From Ilyomonas sp963790435 (GTDB lineage Bacteria; Bacteroidota; Bacteroidia; Chitinophagales; Chitinophagaceae), in assembly GCA_963790435.1 (NCBI GenBank), contig CAWBOI010000007.1:1-64000 (forward strand): 64,000 bases of DNA, read 5' to 3'. Under the pieces are notes generated by a model that saw nothing but the letters and a program-made list of their open reading frames with translations, was not told the DNA's origin and did not search any database. Positions 54,171 to 62,747 of the stretch are shown one piece after another; positions within the stretch are counted from its first letter, which is position 1; each line of letters starts with the position of its first letter. A program made the translations under genes and the position numbers.

Positions 54171-55127
54171 ATGAAAACAATGCAAACGATGGCTTTCAGT
54201 AAACGCTTCTTTTTGTTTTTGCTTCTTTTTTTTATGTTGATAAAATCCAATGCCAGCGATGCACAAGCTCTTCATCCTGTCGTTGGCAGATGGGACATCA
54301 CTATAAATAGCAACGGCAAACCGCAGCCTTCGTGGATGGGCATCTGGCTATCGGGAAACAGCACTTTGGTGGGCGAGTTTGTTGGCTCGGGCGGCAGTGC
54401 GCGTCCTGTTTCAAAAGTGTATGAAAACAACGATTCGTTTTCTTTTGCCATTCCGCCGCAGTGGGACAGAGACACAAACAATATGGTTGTAAAAGGCACC
54501 GTGCAGAGCGATAAAGCCAGCGGAACAATTACGTTTCCCAACGGCACGCAGAGCAATTTCACAGCTGTTCGTGCACCTTCATTACAACGTACCAAAGCAC
54601 CGGTTTGGGACAAGGCTGTAAAGATATTCAACGGTAAAGATGTAACAGGCTGGCACGCTACCGGAACCAACCAATGGATAGTAGAAAATGGTGTTTTAAA
54701 AAGTCCGCATTCCGGCTCTAACTTAGTAAGCGATAACAGCTATACCGATTTTAAACTGCACATTGAATTTCGGTATCCTCCGGAAAGCAACAGTGGCGTG
54801 TACCTGCGTGGCAGATATGAAGTGCAGATAGAAGACAGAGATACGACGCATCCCGACGTTGACCACATCGGAGCCATTTATGGTTTTATTGCGCCAGGCG
54901 AAAAAGTGGCCAAAAACGCAAACGAATGGCAGTCGTACGACATTACGTTAGTAGGCAGAATGGTTACTGTCGTGTTCAATGGCGTTACTGTAATTTGCAA
55001 CCGCGAAATACCGGGCATTACCGGCGGCGCGTTGGACAGCGATGAAGGCAAGTCCGGCCCTTTGCAGTTTCAGGGCGACCACGGGCCAATTGAGTTTCGG
55101 AACATCACCATTGCAACAGCGCAATAA
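54171..55127 (+). CDS. DUF1080 (3-keto-disaccharide hydrolase-like) secreted protein
   Basis: 318 residues with a signal peptide (to about residue 31, SDAQA). The first domain is beta-rich; the second is the DUF1080 concanavalin-like domain (FNGKDVTGWHATGTNQWIVENGVL; LHIEFRYPPESNSGVYLRGRYEVQI; GPLQFQGDHGPIEFRNI). Members bind or hydrolyse 3-keto-glycosides, matching the Gfo/Idh/MocA oxidoreductase nearby. An 11-mer copy lies in its signal-peptide coding part at 54212. Confidence 0.9.
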   Translation: MKTMQTMAFSKRFFLFLLLFFMLIKSNASDAQALHPVVGRWDITINSNGKPQPSWMGIWLSGNSTLVGEFVGSGGSARPVSKVYENNDSFSFAIPPQWDRDTNNMVVKGTVQSDKASGTITFPNGTQSNFTAVRAPSLQRTKAPVWDKAVKIFNGKDVTGWHATGTNQWIVENGVLKSPHSGSNLVSDNSYTDFKLHIEFRYPPESNSGVYLRGRYEVQIEDRDTTHPDVDHIGAIYGFIAPGEKVAKNANEWQSYDITLVGRMVTVVFNGVTVICNREIPGITGGALDSDEGKSGPLQFQGDHGPIEFRNITIATAQ

Positions 55128-55133
55128 AAAGAG

Positions 55134-55182
55134 GCAAAAACAAAAACGCTTATCAGGTTGTGATAAGCGTTTTTGTTTTTGC
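55134..55182. terminator. Bidirectional terminator built from two inverted 11-mer copies
   Basis: Perfect 22-base arms (55134-55155 and 55161-55182) with a 5-base loop GGTTG. The base of each arm is exactly one 11-mer copy, GCAAAAACAAA and TTTGTTTTTGC. It lies 6 bases after the DUF1080 gene and 12 bases before the end of the convergent tiny gene, so it can serve both. Confidence 0.88.
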
Positions 55183-55194
55183 ACCTGTTCTTCA

Positions 55195-55332
55195 TCAATT
55201 GAAAATATTGTTCACGTTATGAACCGCAACTTCTTTTTGTTGTACTGATGACGGCTCTTTATAGCAAACGCTTGCACAGGACGAAAAGAAAAATGCAATA
55301 ACTACTGCGTAAATTGTAAAAGCTTTTTTCAT
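55195..55332 (-). CDS. Tiny lipoprotein, 45 residues
   Basis: Minus-strand frame starting MKKAFTIYAVVIAFFFSSC and continuing ASVCYKEPSSVQQKEVAVHN to a TGA stop. It has a positively charged start, a hydrophobic core and a lipobox ending at Cys19, leaving a mature peptide of 27 residues. It ends at the bidirectional terminator. Very short lipoproteins occur in many bacteria; expression here is unproven. Confidence 0.5.
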   Translation of the reverse strand: MKKAFTIYAVVIAFFFSSCASVCYKEPSSVQQKEVAVHNVNNIFN

Positions 55333-55454
55333 GTTGTTACCATTTTAAAATTTGTACTTTATTCATGGCAAGCTTTGCGTTGTTAGAAGGTTATTTGTAA
55401 GGAAGACGATTGATCTGTTGTTTTACTTTTTCTAAAATCATTTGTTGTAAAACT

Positions 55455-55465
55455 TTTGTTTTTGC
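55455..55465 (+). repeat. TTTGTTTTTGC element
   Basis: Exact copy upstream of the Gfo/Idh/MocA gene, followed by AACTTTTTCTTTT. Confidence 0.7.
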
Positions 55466-55534
55466 AACTTTTTCTTTTACCACTTTTTCTATCTTGCCAT
55501 ACTATTTTTTACAACAAAAACAAACCATCTTCTT

Positions 55535-56650
55535 ATGAATTCACGCCGAAAATTTTTGCAGCAAATCACCGCTGCCTCTGTATTGCTGCCGTATCTTCCC
55601 AAGCAATGTTTGGCTAACGAAAAAGAGGCAAAAACAAATGATAACGGGCAAGTGCTTCGTGTTGCCATCTTGGGCTTAGGCGGTTATGCCACGCGCGTTG
55701 CAGAAGCGATGAAGGGCTGCCAGCGGGCAAAGCTGGTAGGCGTTATCAGCGGCACACCAGGTAAGATTACAGAGTGGCAATCGAGATATAACATTCCGGC
55801 AAAGAATTGCTACAACTATCAGAATTATGACGACATCAAAAACAATCCCGACATTGATGCTGTGTATGTGATAACGCCCAATGCTTTGCATCACGATGCG
55901 GTATTGCGCATTGCCAAAGCTGGCAAACATGCCATTTGCGAAAAGCCAATGGCGGTAAACGCAAAAGAAGGACAGGAAATGGTGGATGCCTGCAGGAAAG
56001 CGGGTGTGAAATTGTTGGTGGGCTACCGGATGCACTTTGAGCCGCATACATTAGAAATTATACGGCTGCGCAAAGCCGGTTCATTTGGCAAAATTACTTT
56101 CTTTCAGGGCTTGTGTGGTTTTGTAATTGGCGACCCAACGCAATGGCGGTTGAACAAACAATTGTCTGGCGGCGGATCGTTGATGGACATTGGCATTTAC
56201 GCCATCAACGGCACGCGTTATATGGTGGGTGAAGAACCGGTTTGGGTAACGGCACAGGAAACCAAAACCGATCCGCAAAAATTTAAAGAAGGCGTTGATG
56301 AAACGATCCAGTTTCAGTTTGGTTTTAACAGTGGTGTGGTGGCCTCCTGCCTTTCTACTTACAATATGAACAATTTAGACCGTTTCTTTTTGGATGGATT
56401 GGACGGGTATGCCGAGCTTTATCCGGCAACGGGTTATGGACCGATACAAGGGAAAACGGATAAGGGGGAAATTAACCAACCCATCACCGTACATCAAACG
56501 GTGCAAATGGATGAAATGGCAGCTATCATTTTTGATAACAAACAACCCGTTGTGCCGGTTGATGGTGATGAAGCAGTGAGAGATTTAAAAATTATTGACG
56601 CCATTTATGAAGCGGCAAGAACGGGTAAGAAAGTAGGCTTGCAGTTATGA
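55535..56650 (+). CDS. Gfo/Idh/MocA family oxidoreductase, Tat-exported
   Basis: 371 residues. The N terminus NSRRKFLQQITAASVLLPYLP is a twin-arginine signal. The Rossmann motif LGLGGYATRVAEAM (near 46-59) is followed by the family block VYVITPNALHHDAVLRIAKAGKHAICEKPMAVN, with the catalytic Lys in EKP, and a C-terminal domain (SGGGSLMDIGIYAINGTRYMVGE). It oxidises or reduces a sugar with NAD(P) in the periplasm. Close to a DUF1080 gene, which suggests keto-sugar chemistry. Confidence 0.92.
   Translation: MNSRRKFLQQITAASVLLPYLPKQCLANEKEAKTNDNGQVLRVAILGLGGYATRVAEAMKGCQRAKLVGVISGTPGKITEWQSRYNIPAKNCYNYQNYDDIKNNPDIDAVYVITPNALHHDAVLRIAKAGKHAICEKPMAVNAKEGQEMVDACRKAGVKLLVGYRMHFEPHTLEIIRLRKAGSFGKITFFQGLCGFVIGDPTQWRLNKQLSGGGSLMDIGIYAINGTRYMVGEEPVWVTAQETKTDPQKFKEGVDETIQFQFGFNSGVVASCLSTYNMNNLDRFFLDGLDGYAELYPATGYGPIQGKTDKGEINQPITVHQTVQMDEMAAIIFDNKQPVVPVDGDEAVRDLKIIDAIYEAARTGKKVGLQL
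55628..55638 (-). repeat. GCAAAAACAAA element inside the oxidoreductase gene
   Basis: Exact coding copy just after the Tat signal, read as Ala-Lys-Thr-Asn. Confidence 0.5.
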
Positions 56651-56661
56651 TTTGTTTTTGC
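56651..56661 (+). repeat. TTTGTTTTTGC element
   Basis: Exact copy immediately following the stop codon of the oxidoreductase gene, with CCATATTTTTTG after it. Confidence 0.7.
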
Positions 56662-56725
56662 CCATATTTTTTGTTGGTGAAACTTTGTTGCAACGTTTTA
56701 TAGATTTTAAGTATCAGTTAAATTG

Positions 56726-57446
56726 ATGGCAAGATTGCACCTTTTACTGTCGGCACTTTTTAATTGCGTTTTGTTATTTGGTCAAACAAATAAAGCAATT
56801 GAAATATCTATCATTGGCAGGTACGATAAACAGGCGGATTATGTCTCAAATTTTGGTGGCAGAGTTTATAATGATACGAATAGATTATATGGTATTAGTT
56901 ATGGAGTAAGTGGTATTTACAGACAAAAAATAACGAAATCAAACTTTGTTTATTTTGGTTTAGGATATTATCAATTGCGCATTGACAGAATAAGAGGACC
57001 ACTGCCTTTCAATATTCCAGGTACACGAACGGCAAGAAGTATTGATTACAATGATGGAACCGATGTATTATACGGAACACCAAAATATCATTATAACGAT
57101 TTAGCAATTACGATTGGCTTTGAACAAACATTTAAAACAAAAAAGAATTTTAGTATCGACGTTGGAACAGAGATTATTGGATACAAAACTGTATCGCAGA
57201 AATACAATATTGGCAATGGTTCAAGATACTATGGAACAAAAAATAGTAAGCCATTGGAACTTGGGGATAAATTTCAACGCAGGTATTATTAAAAACTATA
57301 AGAAATTTTACTTGAGACCATCTTTACTTATTCCAATTTATCAGAATTTAAAAGGCGACATTGTTTTTGATGAAGACCCAAAAATGAATATTTCAAAATG
57401 GTTTAATGGACTCGGATTGTCTTTGAAAATTGGGAAATACTTATGA
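56726..57446 (+). pseudogene. Frameshifted outer-membrane beta-barrel protein
   Basis: The first frame (MARLHLLLSALFNCVLLFGQ signal peptide, then beta-strand-like RIDRIRGPLPFNIPGTRTAR) ends at 57292. Removing one G from the GGGG at 57262-57265 joins it to LGINFNAGIIKNYKKFYLRP, continuing to WFNGLGLSLKIGKYL at 57446, restoring a 240-residue barrel-like protein. A homopolymer error or a phase-variable tract are both possible. Confidence 0.7.
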
Positions 57447-57485
57447 GGAAACAACAGAGGTTCTACATTATGAAATCTAACCTGA

Positions 57486-57496
57486 TTTGTTTTTGC
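57486..57496 (+). repeat. TTTGTTTTTGC element
   Basis: Exact copy between the frameshifted membrane protein and the S10 peptidase, followed by TCATATTCTTATTGG. Confidence 0.7.
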
Positions 57497-57592
57497 TCAT
57501 ATTCTTATTGGTAATTAAAAGCTCTTTCATCAAAATTACATTCTCGTTTTTTCAAAAGCACTATCTTGGCTGCACGTAATAAACCAACCAGC

Positions 57593-59113
57593 ATGAGAAA
57601 GATTGTTTTTGTTTTCTTCTTTTCTTTTGTTTATACCATCCAAACCTTTGCGCAACTTCCTCTCTTTGAATTGCCCGATTCACTCACACAAAAACCTTAT
57701 AAATCTGTAACGCATCATTCAGCTAAAATTGGTGGCAGCATAGTAAGTTATACAGCCACCACAGGCACTATGGTTTTGAAGAATGAAAAGGATTCTGCTG
57801 TTGCCATTTTTGGTTACACAGCTTACACGCGCGATGGCTTTTCAGATGCGGGCAAACGCCCGGTAACATTCGCTTATAACGGTGGTCCCGGTTCTTCCAG
57901 CATGTGGCTGCACATGGGCGCTTTGGGTCCGCGCCGTGTGGTGGTGAACGATCCTGAACCAAATGCTCCGCCGCCTTATACCGTTGAAGACAATGCCAAT
58001 TCGATTATTGATGTTACCGATCTGGTAATGATTGATCCGGTGGGCACGGGCTTAAGCCATGCCATCAACAAAAGCACCAACAAAGATTATTGGGGCGTTG
58101 ATGAAGATATCAAATCCATGAGCCAGTTTATCAAACAATATGTTACTGATAACAGCCGGTGGAATTCGCCCAAATACTTACTGGGAGAGAGTTACGGCAC
58201 ATTCCGTTCAGCAGGCATTGCCGATTATTTGCTGGAAAACATGGGCATGGCAGTGAATGGCGTGGTGCTGGTATCGGTGGTGCTAGATTTGCGCACACTT
58301 ACTTTCCAGGATGGCGACGATATTTCGTACATGCTGCACCTGCCTTCCTATGCGGCGGTGGCATGGTATCATAACAGAATTCTTAACAAGCCCGCCAATC
58401 TTGAATCGTTTGTAAATGAAGTAAGAACTTATGCGATGAACGATTATGCTGCGGCACTTGCCAAAGGTTCTTCCTTAACCGATGCGGAAAAGGGGACCGT
58501 AGCAGCTAAGCTGAGCAGCTATACCGGCTTGAGCAAAGAATATATTTTAAAAGGCAACTTACGTATAAATGAGCCTCAGTTTACAGAAGAGTTGCTGCGC
58601 GACAGCAACCAGGTTGCAGGCAGATTGGATGCGCGTTACAAAGGCATTAACGAGGATTTGCTGGGTGAGTTTGCTTATACCGATCCGCAAAGCGACCAGA
58701 TTAGCCCGCCTTTTACCGCTGCGTTTTTAAGCTATTATTACGATGAATTAAAAGTGAACAAAAACCTCAACTACCACACTTCGGCTTACAGCACCGAAGG
58801 CTTTCGCTGGAACTGGAGCCGCGGCGGCAGAGGAACCGGCGATGCAACCACGCCCAACACCGCTGTTGATTTGGCTCGTGCGATGAGCCGAAACCCGAAC
58901 CTGAAAATTTTGGTATTAAACGGGTATTTCGATTTGGCAACGCCATTTTTTGCTACAGAATACACCTTTCATCACATGGGGCTTGAAAAGAAAATTCAGC
59001 AAAACATTTCGATGAAATATTATGAAGCGGGGCACATGATGTACATCAAACAATCGGTAATGCCTGAATTTAAAAAAGACATTGCGGCGTTTATTGGTAG
59101 TACGAGTAAGTAA
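57593..59113 (+). CDS. Serine carboxypeptidase-like protein (S10 family)
   Basis: 506 residues from MRKIVFVFFFSFVY, giving a signal peptide ending FAQ. The oxyanion region YNGGPGSSSMWLHMGALGPR, the nucleophile motif GESYGTFRSAG (near residue 195), the Asp in LNGYFDLATPF (near 442) and His in YYEAGHMMYI (near 482) give a full Ser-Asp-His triad. It cleaves residues from peptide C termini, probably in the periplasm. Confidence 0.93.
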   Translation: MRKIVFVFFFSFVYTIQTFAQLPLFELPDSLTQKPYKSVTHHSAKIGGSIVSYTATTGTMVLKNEKDSAVAIFGYTAYTRDGFSDAGKRPVTFAYNGGPGSSSMWLHMGALGPRRVVVNDPEPNAPPPYTVEDNANSIIDVTDLVMIDPVGTGLSHAINKSTNKDYWGVDEDIKSMSQFIKQYVTDNSRWNSPKYLLGESYGTFRSAGIADYLLENMGMAVNGVVLVSVVLDLRTLTFQDGDDISYMLHLPSYAAVAWYHNRILNKPANLESFVNEVRTYAMNDYAAALAKGSSLTDAEKGTVAAKLSSYTGLSKEYILKGNLRINEPQFTEELLRDSNQVAGRLDARYKGINEDLLGEFAYTDPQSDQISPPFTAAFLSYYYDELKVNKNLNYHTSAYSTEGFRWNWSRGGRGTGDATTPNTAVDLARAMSRNPNLKILVLNGYFDLATPFFATEYTFHHMGLEKKIQQNISMKYYEAGHMMYIKQSVMPEFKKDIAAFIGSTSK

Positions 59114-59163
59114 GTTGAAATTTAGAAGCAAAATCAAAATCTAATGGATTTTTAATAACTTCT

Positions 59164-59196
59164 TTTGTATTGAATTAATAAAGGTTTTTATCTTGG
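59164..59196 (+). promoter_or_regulatory. Candidate promoter for the repeat protein gene
   Basis: TTTG, a 21-base spacer, then TATCTTGG, close to TAnnTTTG; 25 bases before the start codon. Confidence 0.4.
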
Positions 59197-59221
59197 GCAG
59201 CCATTGCTATACTGCTTTAAG

Positions 59222-62200
59222 ATGATAAAACCTATACTGCTTATTGTTTTATGTGGATTGACAATAAGTATTAATGCTCAAAAAGAATGGAGTAATTGGT
59301 ACTATAACGGTCAAACGCTTCTCACGTTCAAACACGGCTATGCTGAAATTGTACACAATTTTATCAATCCGGTTCCTGCCGATACAGATTGGTTTAATTA
59401 TTATAATTGGGGAAGTGGTGGCATATCCTATTCCGATCCGGTAACGGGCGATATGAAGTTTATTGTGGCTAACCGAACAGTATTTAGCAGCGATTACAAA
59501 GACATACGGACTGATAGTTTTCTAAGATCATGTCCTGATAAATATTCTTATCATGTGCTTCCTTTTCACACCGATAGCAATAAGTTTTATATCGTTCAAT
59601 TTCAAAGTATTTATGCTGATTTGATTCAACAGGAATCGTTAGGCTTGCAAGTAAGATGTCCTAACGCCATTGGACTTGGTTATTCCATGTTTGATCTTAG
59701 TCTTAATAACAATAAAGGTAACTACTATAATTTAGACAATGTAATAGAAACCAGGCTTACCGAACAAATGACTACGGTAAAACATGCGAATGGAAAAGAT
59801 GTTTGGGTGATTGTGCATCCTTATAACAGTAATCAGTTTAGCGCCGTATTATTTACAGATGACGGTGTGCAAAGCCCTATTAATAGTTCTGCTGGTCCTT
59901 ATATTGGCAGCGGCTCTAACAGCGTATTAGGTAAGCTTACGGCTTCGCACGATGGTAAACTATTGGCAGGTTATTCGAACACAAACACAGCAGCCATCCA
60001 ATTGTTTCATTTTGATAATGCAACTGGGATGGTTTCCGATTTTCTTACACTATCGGCAAAAGAAAATGTAGGAGAATTGCAGTTCTCGCCAGACAACTCA
60101 AAGCTGTATTATTTAGGTTGGGATGGTTTGTATCAGTACGACTTAAATCAAACCGATATAGCGGCAAGCCTTACTAAAATCTATGGTCAAAACAACGGCT
60201 TGTTTTACGATCTTCAGCTTGCCCCCGATGGGAAAATTTATGTTACCAAAACTTATTTTTTTGAAAATGGTGATTACAAAGAATATGTCGGTGCGGTCGA
60301 ATGTCCCAATCTGCCCCAATATGCCTGCAACTTTAATCCAAAGGTGTTCGATGTATTTCCTCCTGTTTACTTTCCTGATCTTATTAATGATTTCATTCAA
60401 CAGCCGAAAGCACCGTCAACAACCAAATTTAGTTTAGGAAATGATACTTCTATTTGTTTCGGTTCTTACAAAATAAAAGCACCCGATGGATGGGAAAGCT
60501 ACAGATGGAACACTGGCGAAACTACACAGGAAATTACGGTATCAAAAGCAGGATTGTACTATGTTCTTACAGGCAATACCGGCTTCTCATGCCCATCGGC
60601 TTATGGTTATATTAATGTAACAGACAAAGCAAAAAAATTAAACTTGGGTGCCGATACAACGCTTTGCGCGGGTACGCCTTATCCGCTTCATATTAATGAT
60701 GATTATTCAAACATAAGGTGGCAGAACGGTAGTCATGCCCGCGATTCTGTTATCACCAATAACAGTTTGTATATCATCAGTGCAAACGATGTGAACGGCT
60801 GCTATACAAGCGACTCTATCGGAATTTATTATAAATACTATCCACAGGCTTCGTTTGGTAGTGATACTACACTTTGTAATAATCAACCTTTAACACTTCA
60901 GTTATATCCTGAAAAAAGTCCTTTTTACAGTGCTTCTTATTTGTGGCAAGACAGTAGCACGAATGATAAATATACCGTTACACAACCGGGCACTTACTGG
61001 GGACGCGTTATGTATGATGGCTGCACCGTTGCTGATACCATTGCTGTTAATTATATTACAGCTGACAGAGTTTATCTGGGTGCAGACACTACACTTTGTG
61101 CAGGTGATAGTCTTTACATTCATGCAAATATTAATGGTGCAACCTACTTATGGAATACCGGCGAAACCAAACAAGGTATTTTTGTAAATAAAGCGGGCAT
61201 CTATTCTGTCTTGGTTGGCAACGGCAGTTGTACAGTTACCGATACCATACAGGTAAATTTTACAGCAAAACCAAACTTTAGTCTCGGAAAGGATACAGCG
61301 TTATGTGATGGACAAACTTTGGTATTAAATTCTTCCGGGGAAGAAGGCACTTATTTATGGCGGGATGGTTCTACATCCGGCAACTATAAAGTTTTTCAAC
61401 AAGGTTTGTATTGGCTTACACTCACACAGAATGGCTGTTCTGCAACCGACAGCATTTATATAAGCTATAAAAAATTACCTTCCGTTTTATTGGGAAAAGA
61501 TACCGCTTTTTGTAAGGGATCCTCTCTTATCCTAAACGCTTACAATACTGCGATTGCATCTTATCATTGGCAAGATGGAACTACAAATGCGCAATACAAG
61601 ACTTCTGCAGCAGGCACTTATAGTGTACACGTTACAGATGTTGATGGCTGCGTCAATTCAGATACTATAACTGTTAGTGAAATAAAAGTTCCAACCTTTT
61701 CATTGGGAAACGATACAATACTTTGCGATCATGCAACACTTACTTATAATTTTTCTTTGGGGAATGTTCAATATCTATGGAATGATGGAAACAGAAACAA
61801 TCATTACAGTATTACTTCTCCCGGATTATACTGGCTTGCTATCACCGACAACGGATGCAGTGCCTCTGATACGATGTCTGTAATCTATCATCCGAATCCA
61901 AAGGTGAACTTAGGCGCTGATACAGTGTTGTGCGAAGGCAAAACAATTTTTTTAAATGCAAACTATAACGGGGCTACATATCGCTGGCAGGATGGAAGCA
62001 CAGCACCTTTTTATGAGGTAATAAAAGATGGCAAATACAAAGTAGATGTTGCACTTGATGATTGCACAGTTAGCGACAGCATTTTGATAAGCTATAAAAG
62101 CAGTCCTGTATTTTCACTTGGTAATGATACGCTTTTGTGCATAGGCCAGCAAATGATTCTTCATCCGCTGTTACAAAACCCAATCACATTTCACTGGCAA

Positions 62201-62587
62201 GATGGAAGTACACAACCACAATACACGGTTACCCAAGCTGGAGTGTACAGCTTACAAGCAAGTAACGATTGTGGAACTTCATTTGATGAAATACGGATTA
62301 CTACTGCTTCCTGCCGTTTAGAATTACCTGCTTCTTTTACGCCCAACAGCGATGGGATTAATGATGTATTTCGTTTAAAATATCCTCAGGCTATTAAGCA
62401 ATACCACATGGTTATTTTCAATCGTTTTGGAAAAAAAATATTTGAATCTACCGACCCTTATAAAGGTTGGGACGGCACTTGCAAAAGTGTACCGCAAGAC
62501 ACAGGCACTTATATCTGTATCTTACATTTTACCGATATTGATAATCACGTTCAAAATTCACAAAGCACAGTTGTTTTGTTGCGATAG
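59222..62587 (+). CDS. Large type IX-secreted repeat protein with CHU_C sorting domain
   Basis: 1121 residues from MIKPILLIVLCGLT. A signal peptide is followed by a propeller-like N-terminal half (to about residue 395; LQFSPDNSKLYYLGWDGLYQYDL). Then come nine repeats of about 70 residues with the pattern LG-x-DT-x-LC-x-G...Y-x-W-x-DGST...Y-x-V...G-x-Y...C-x-x-D-x-I. The end is a type B type IX sorting domain (LPASFTPNSDGINDVFRLK; FNRFGKKIFES; GWDGT). It should be secreted and cell-surface attached. Adhesion or surface enzyme scaffold; role unknown. Confidence 0.9.
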   Translation: MIKPILLIVLCGLTISINAQKEWSNWYYNGQTLLTFKHGYAEIVHNFINPVPADTDWFNYYNWGSGGISYSDPVTGDMKFIVANRTVFSSDYKDIRTDSFLRSCPDKYSYHVLPFHTDSNKFYIVQFQSIYADLIQQESLGLQVRCPNAIGLGYSMFDLSLNNNKGNYYNLDNVIETRLTEQMTTVKHANGKDVWVIVHPYNSNQFSAVLFTDDGVQSPINSSAGPYIGSGSNSVLGKLTASHDGKLLAGYSNTNTAAIQLFHFDNATGMVSDFLTLSAKENVGELQFSPDNSKLYYLGWDGLYQYDLNQTDIAASLTKIYGQNNGLFYDLQLAPDGKIYVTKTYFFENGDYKEYVGAVECPNLPQYACNFNPKVFDVFPPVYFPDLINDFIQQPKAPSTTKFSLGNDTSICFGSYKIKAPDGWESYRWNTGETTQEITVSKAGLYYVLTGNTGFSCPSAYGYINVTDKAKKLNLGADTTLCAGTPYPLHINDDYSNIRWQNGSHARDSVITNNSLYIISANDVNGCYTSDSIGIYYKYYPQASFGSDTTLCNNQPLTLQLYPEKSPFYSASYLWQDSSTNDKYTVTQPGTYWGRVMYDGCTVADTIAVNYITADRVYLGADTTLCAGDSLYIHANINGATYLWNTGETKQGIFVNKAGIYSVLVGNGSCTVTDTIQVNFTAKPNFSLGKDTALCDGQTLVLNSSGEEGTYLWRDGSTSGNYKVFQQGLYWLTLTQNGCSATDSIYISYKKLPSVLLGKDTAFCKGSSLILNAYNTAIASYHWQDGTTNAQYKTSAAGTYSVHVTDVDGCVNSDTITVSEIKVPTFSLGNDTILCDHATLTYNFSLGNVQYLWNDGNRNNHYSITSPGLYWLAITDNGCSASDTMSVIYHPNPKVNLGADTVLCEGKTIFLNANYNGATYRWQDGSTAPFYEVIKDGKYKVDVALDDCTVSDSILISYKSSPVFSLGNDTLLCIGQQMILHPLLQNPITFHWQDGSTQPQYTVTQAGVYSLQASNDCGTSFDEIRITTASCRLELPASFTPNSDGINDVFRLKYPQAIKQYHMVIFNRFGKKIFESTDPYKGWDGTCKSVPQDTGTYICILHFTDIDNHVQNSQSTVVLLR
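60426..62310 (+). repeat. Nine tandem protein repeats within the secreted protein
   Basis: Repeat units begin FSLGNDTSICFG, LNLGADTTLCAG, ASFGSDTTLCNN, VYLGADTTLCAG, FSLGKDTALCDG, VLLGKDTAFCKG, FSLGNDTILCDH, VNLGADTVLCEG and FSLGNDTLLCIG. Each has paired Cys near its start and end, so disulfides are likely. Confidence 0.9.
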
Positions 62588-62640
62588 ACTGTAATTATTG
62601 TTGCTAAAAAAGATTGTAAGCAGTATGCTGTAAAATATCG

Positions 62641-62651
62641 GCAAAAACAAA
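62641..62651 (-). repeat. GCAAAAACAAA element
   Basis: Exact copy in the spacer before the radical SAM gene, with a TAAAATATCG upstream, the reverse of the T-rich tract. Confidence 0.7.
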
Positions 62652-62709
62652 CTTACACACCTTAACATTTACAATCGTCAAATCCGTATCATCTACCCAA
62701 ATCTCCGTC

Positions 62710-62717
62710 TATCTTTG
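62710..62717 (+). promoter_or_regulatory. -7 element of the radical SAM gene
   Basis: TATCTTTG fits TAnnTTTG. Transcription would begin near 62723, which favours the later start codon at 62748 over one at 62724. A -33 box is not evident. Confidence 0.45.
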
Positions 62718-62747
62718 TCTTTCATGTATTTCAATTGGAATGATAGT

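Larger units (their letters stand above)
55128..55534. other. Spacer with paired elements and a tiny gene
   Basis: It holds the perfect hairpin made by two inverted 11-mer copies (55134-55182), a 45-residue lipoprotein gene on the minus strand and a further 11-mer copy at 55455. Confidence 0.7.

Noticed and set aside
60426..62310. CRISPR-like or DNA tandem repeats
   Set aside because: The repetition is at protein level (about 70 residues per unit) and DNA copies diverge; there are no short identical repeats with unique spacers.
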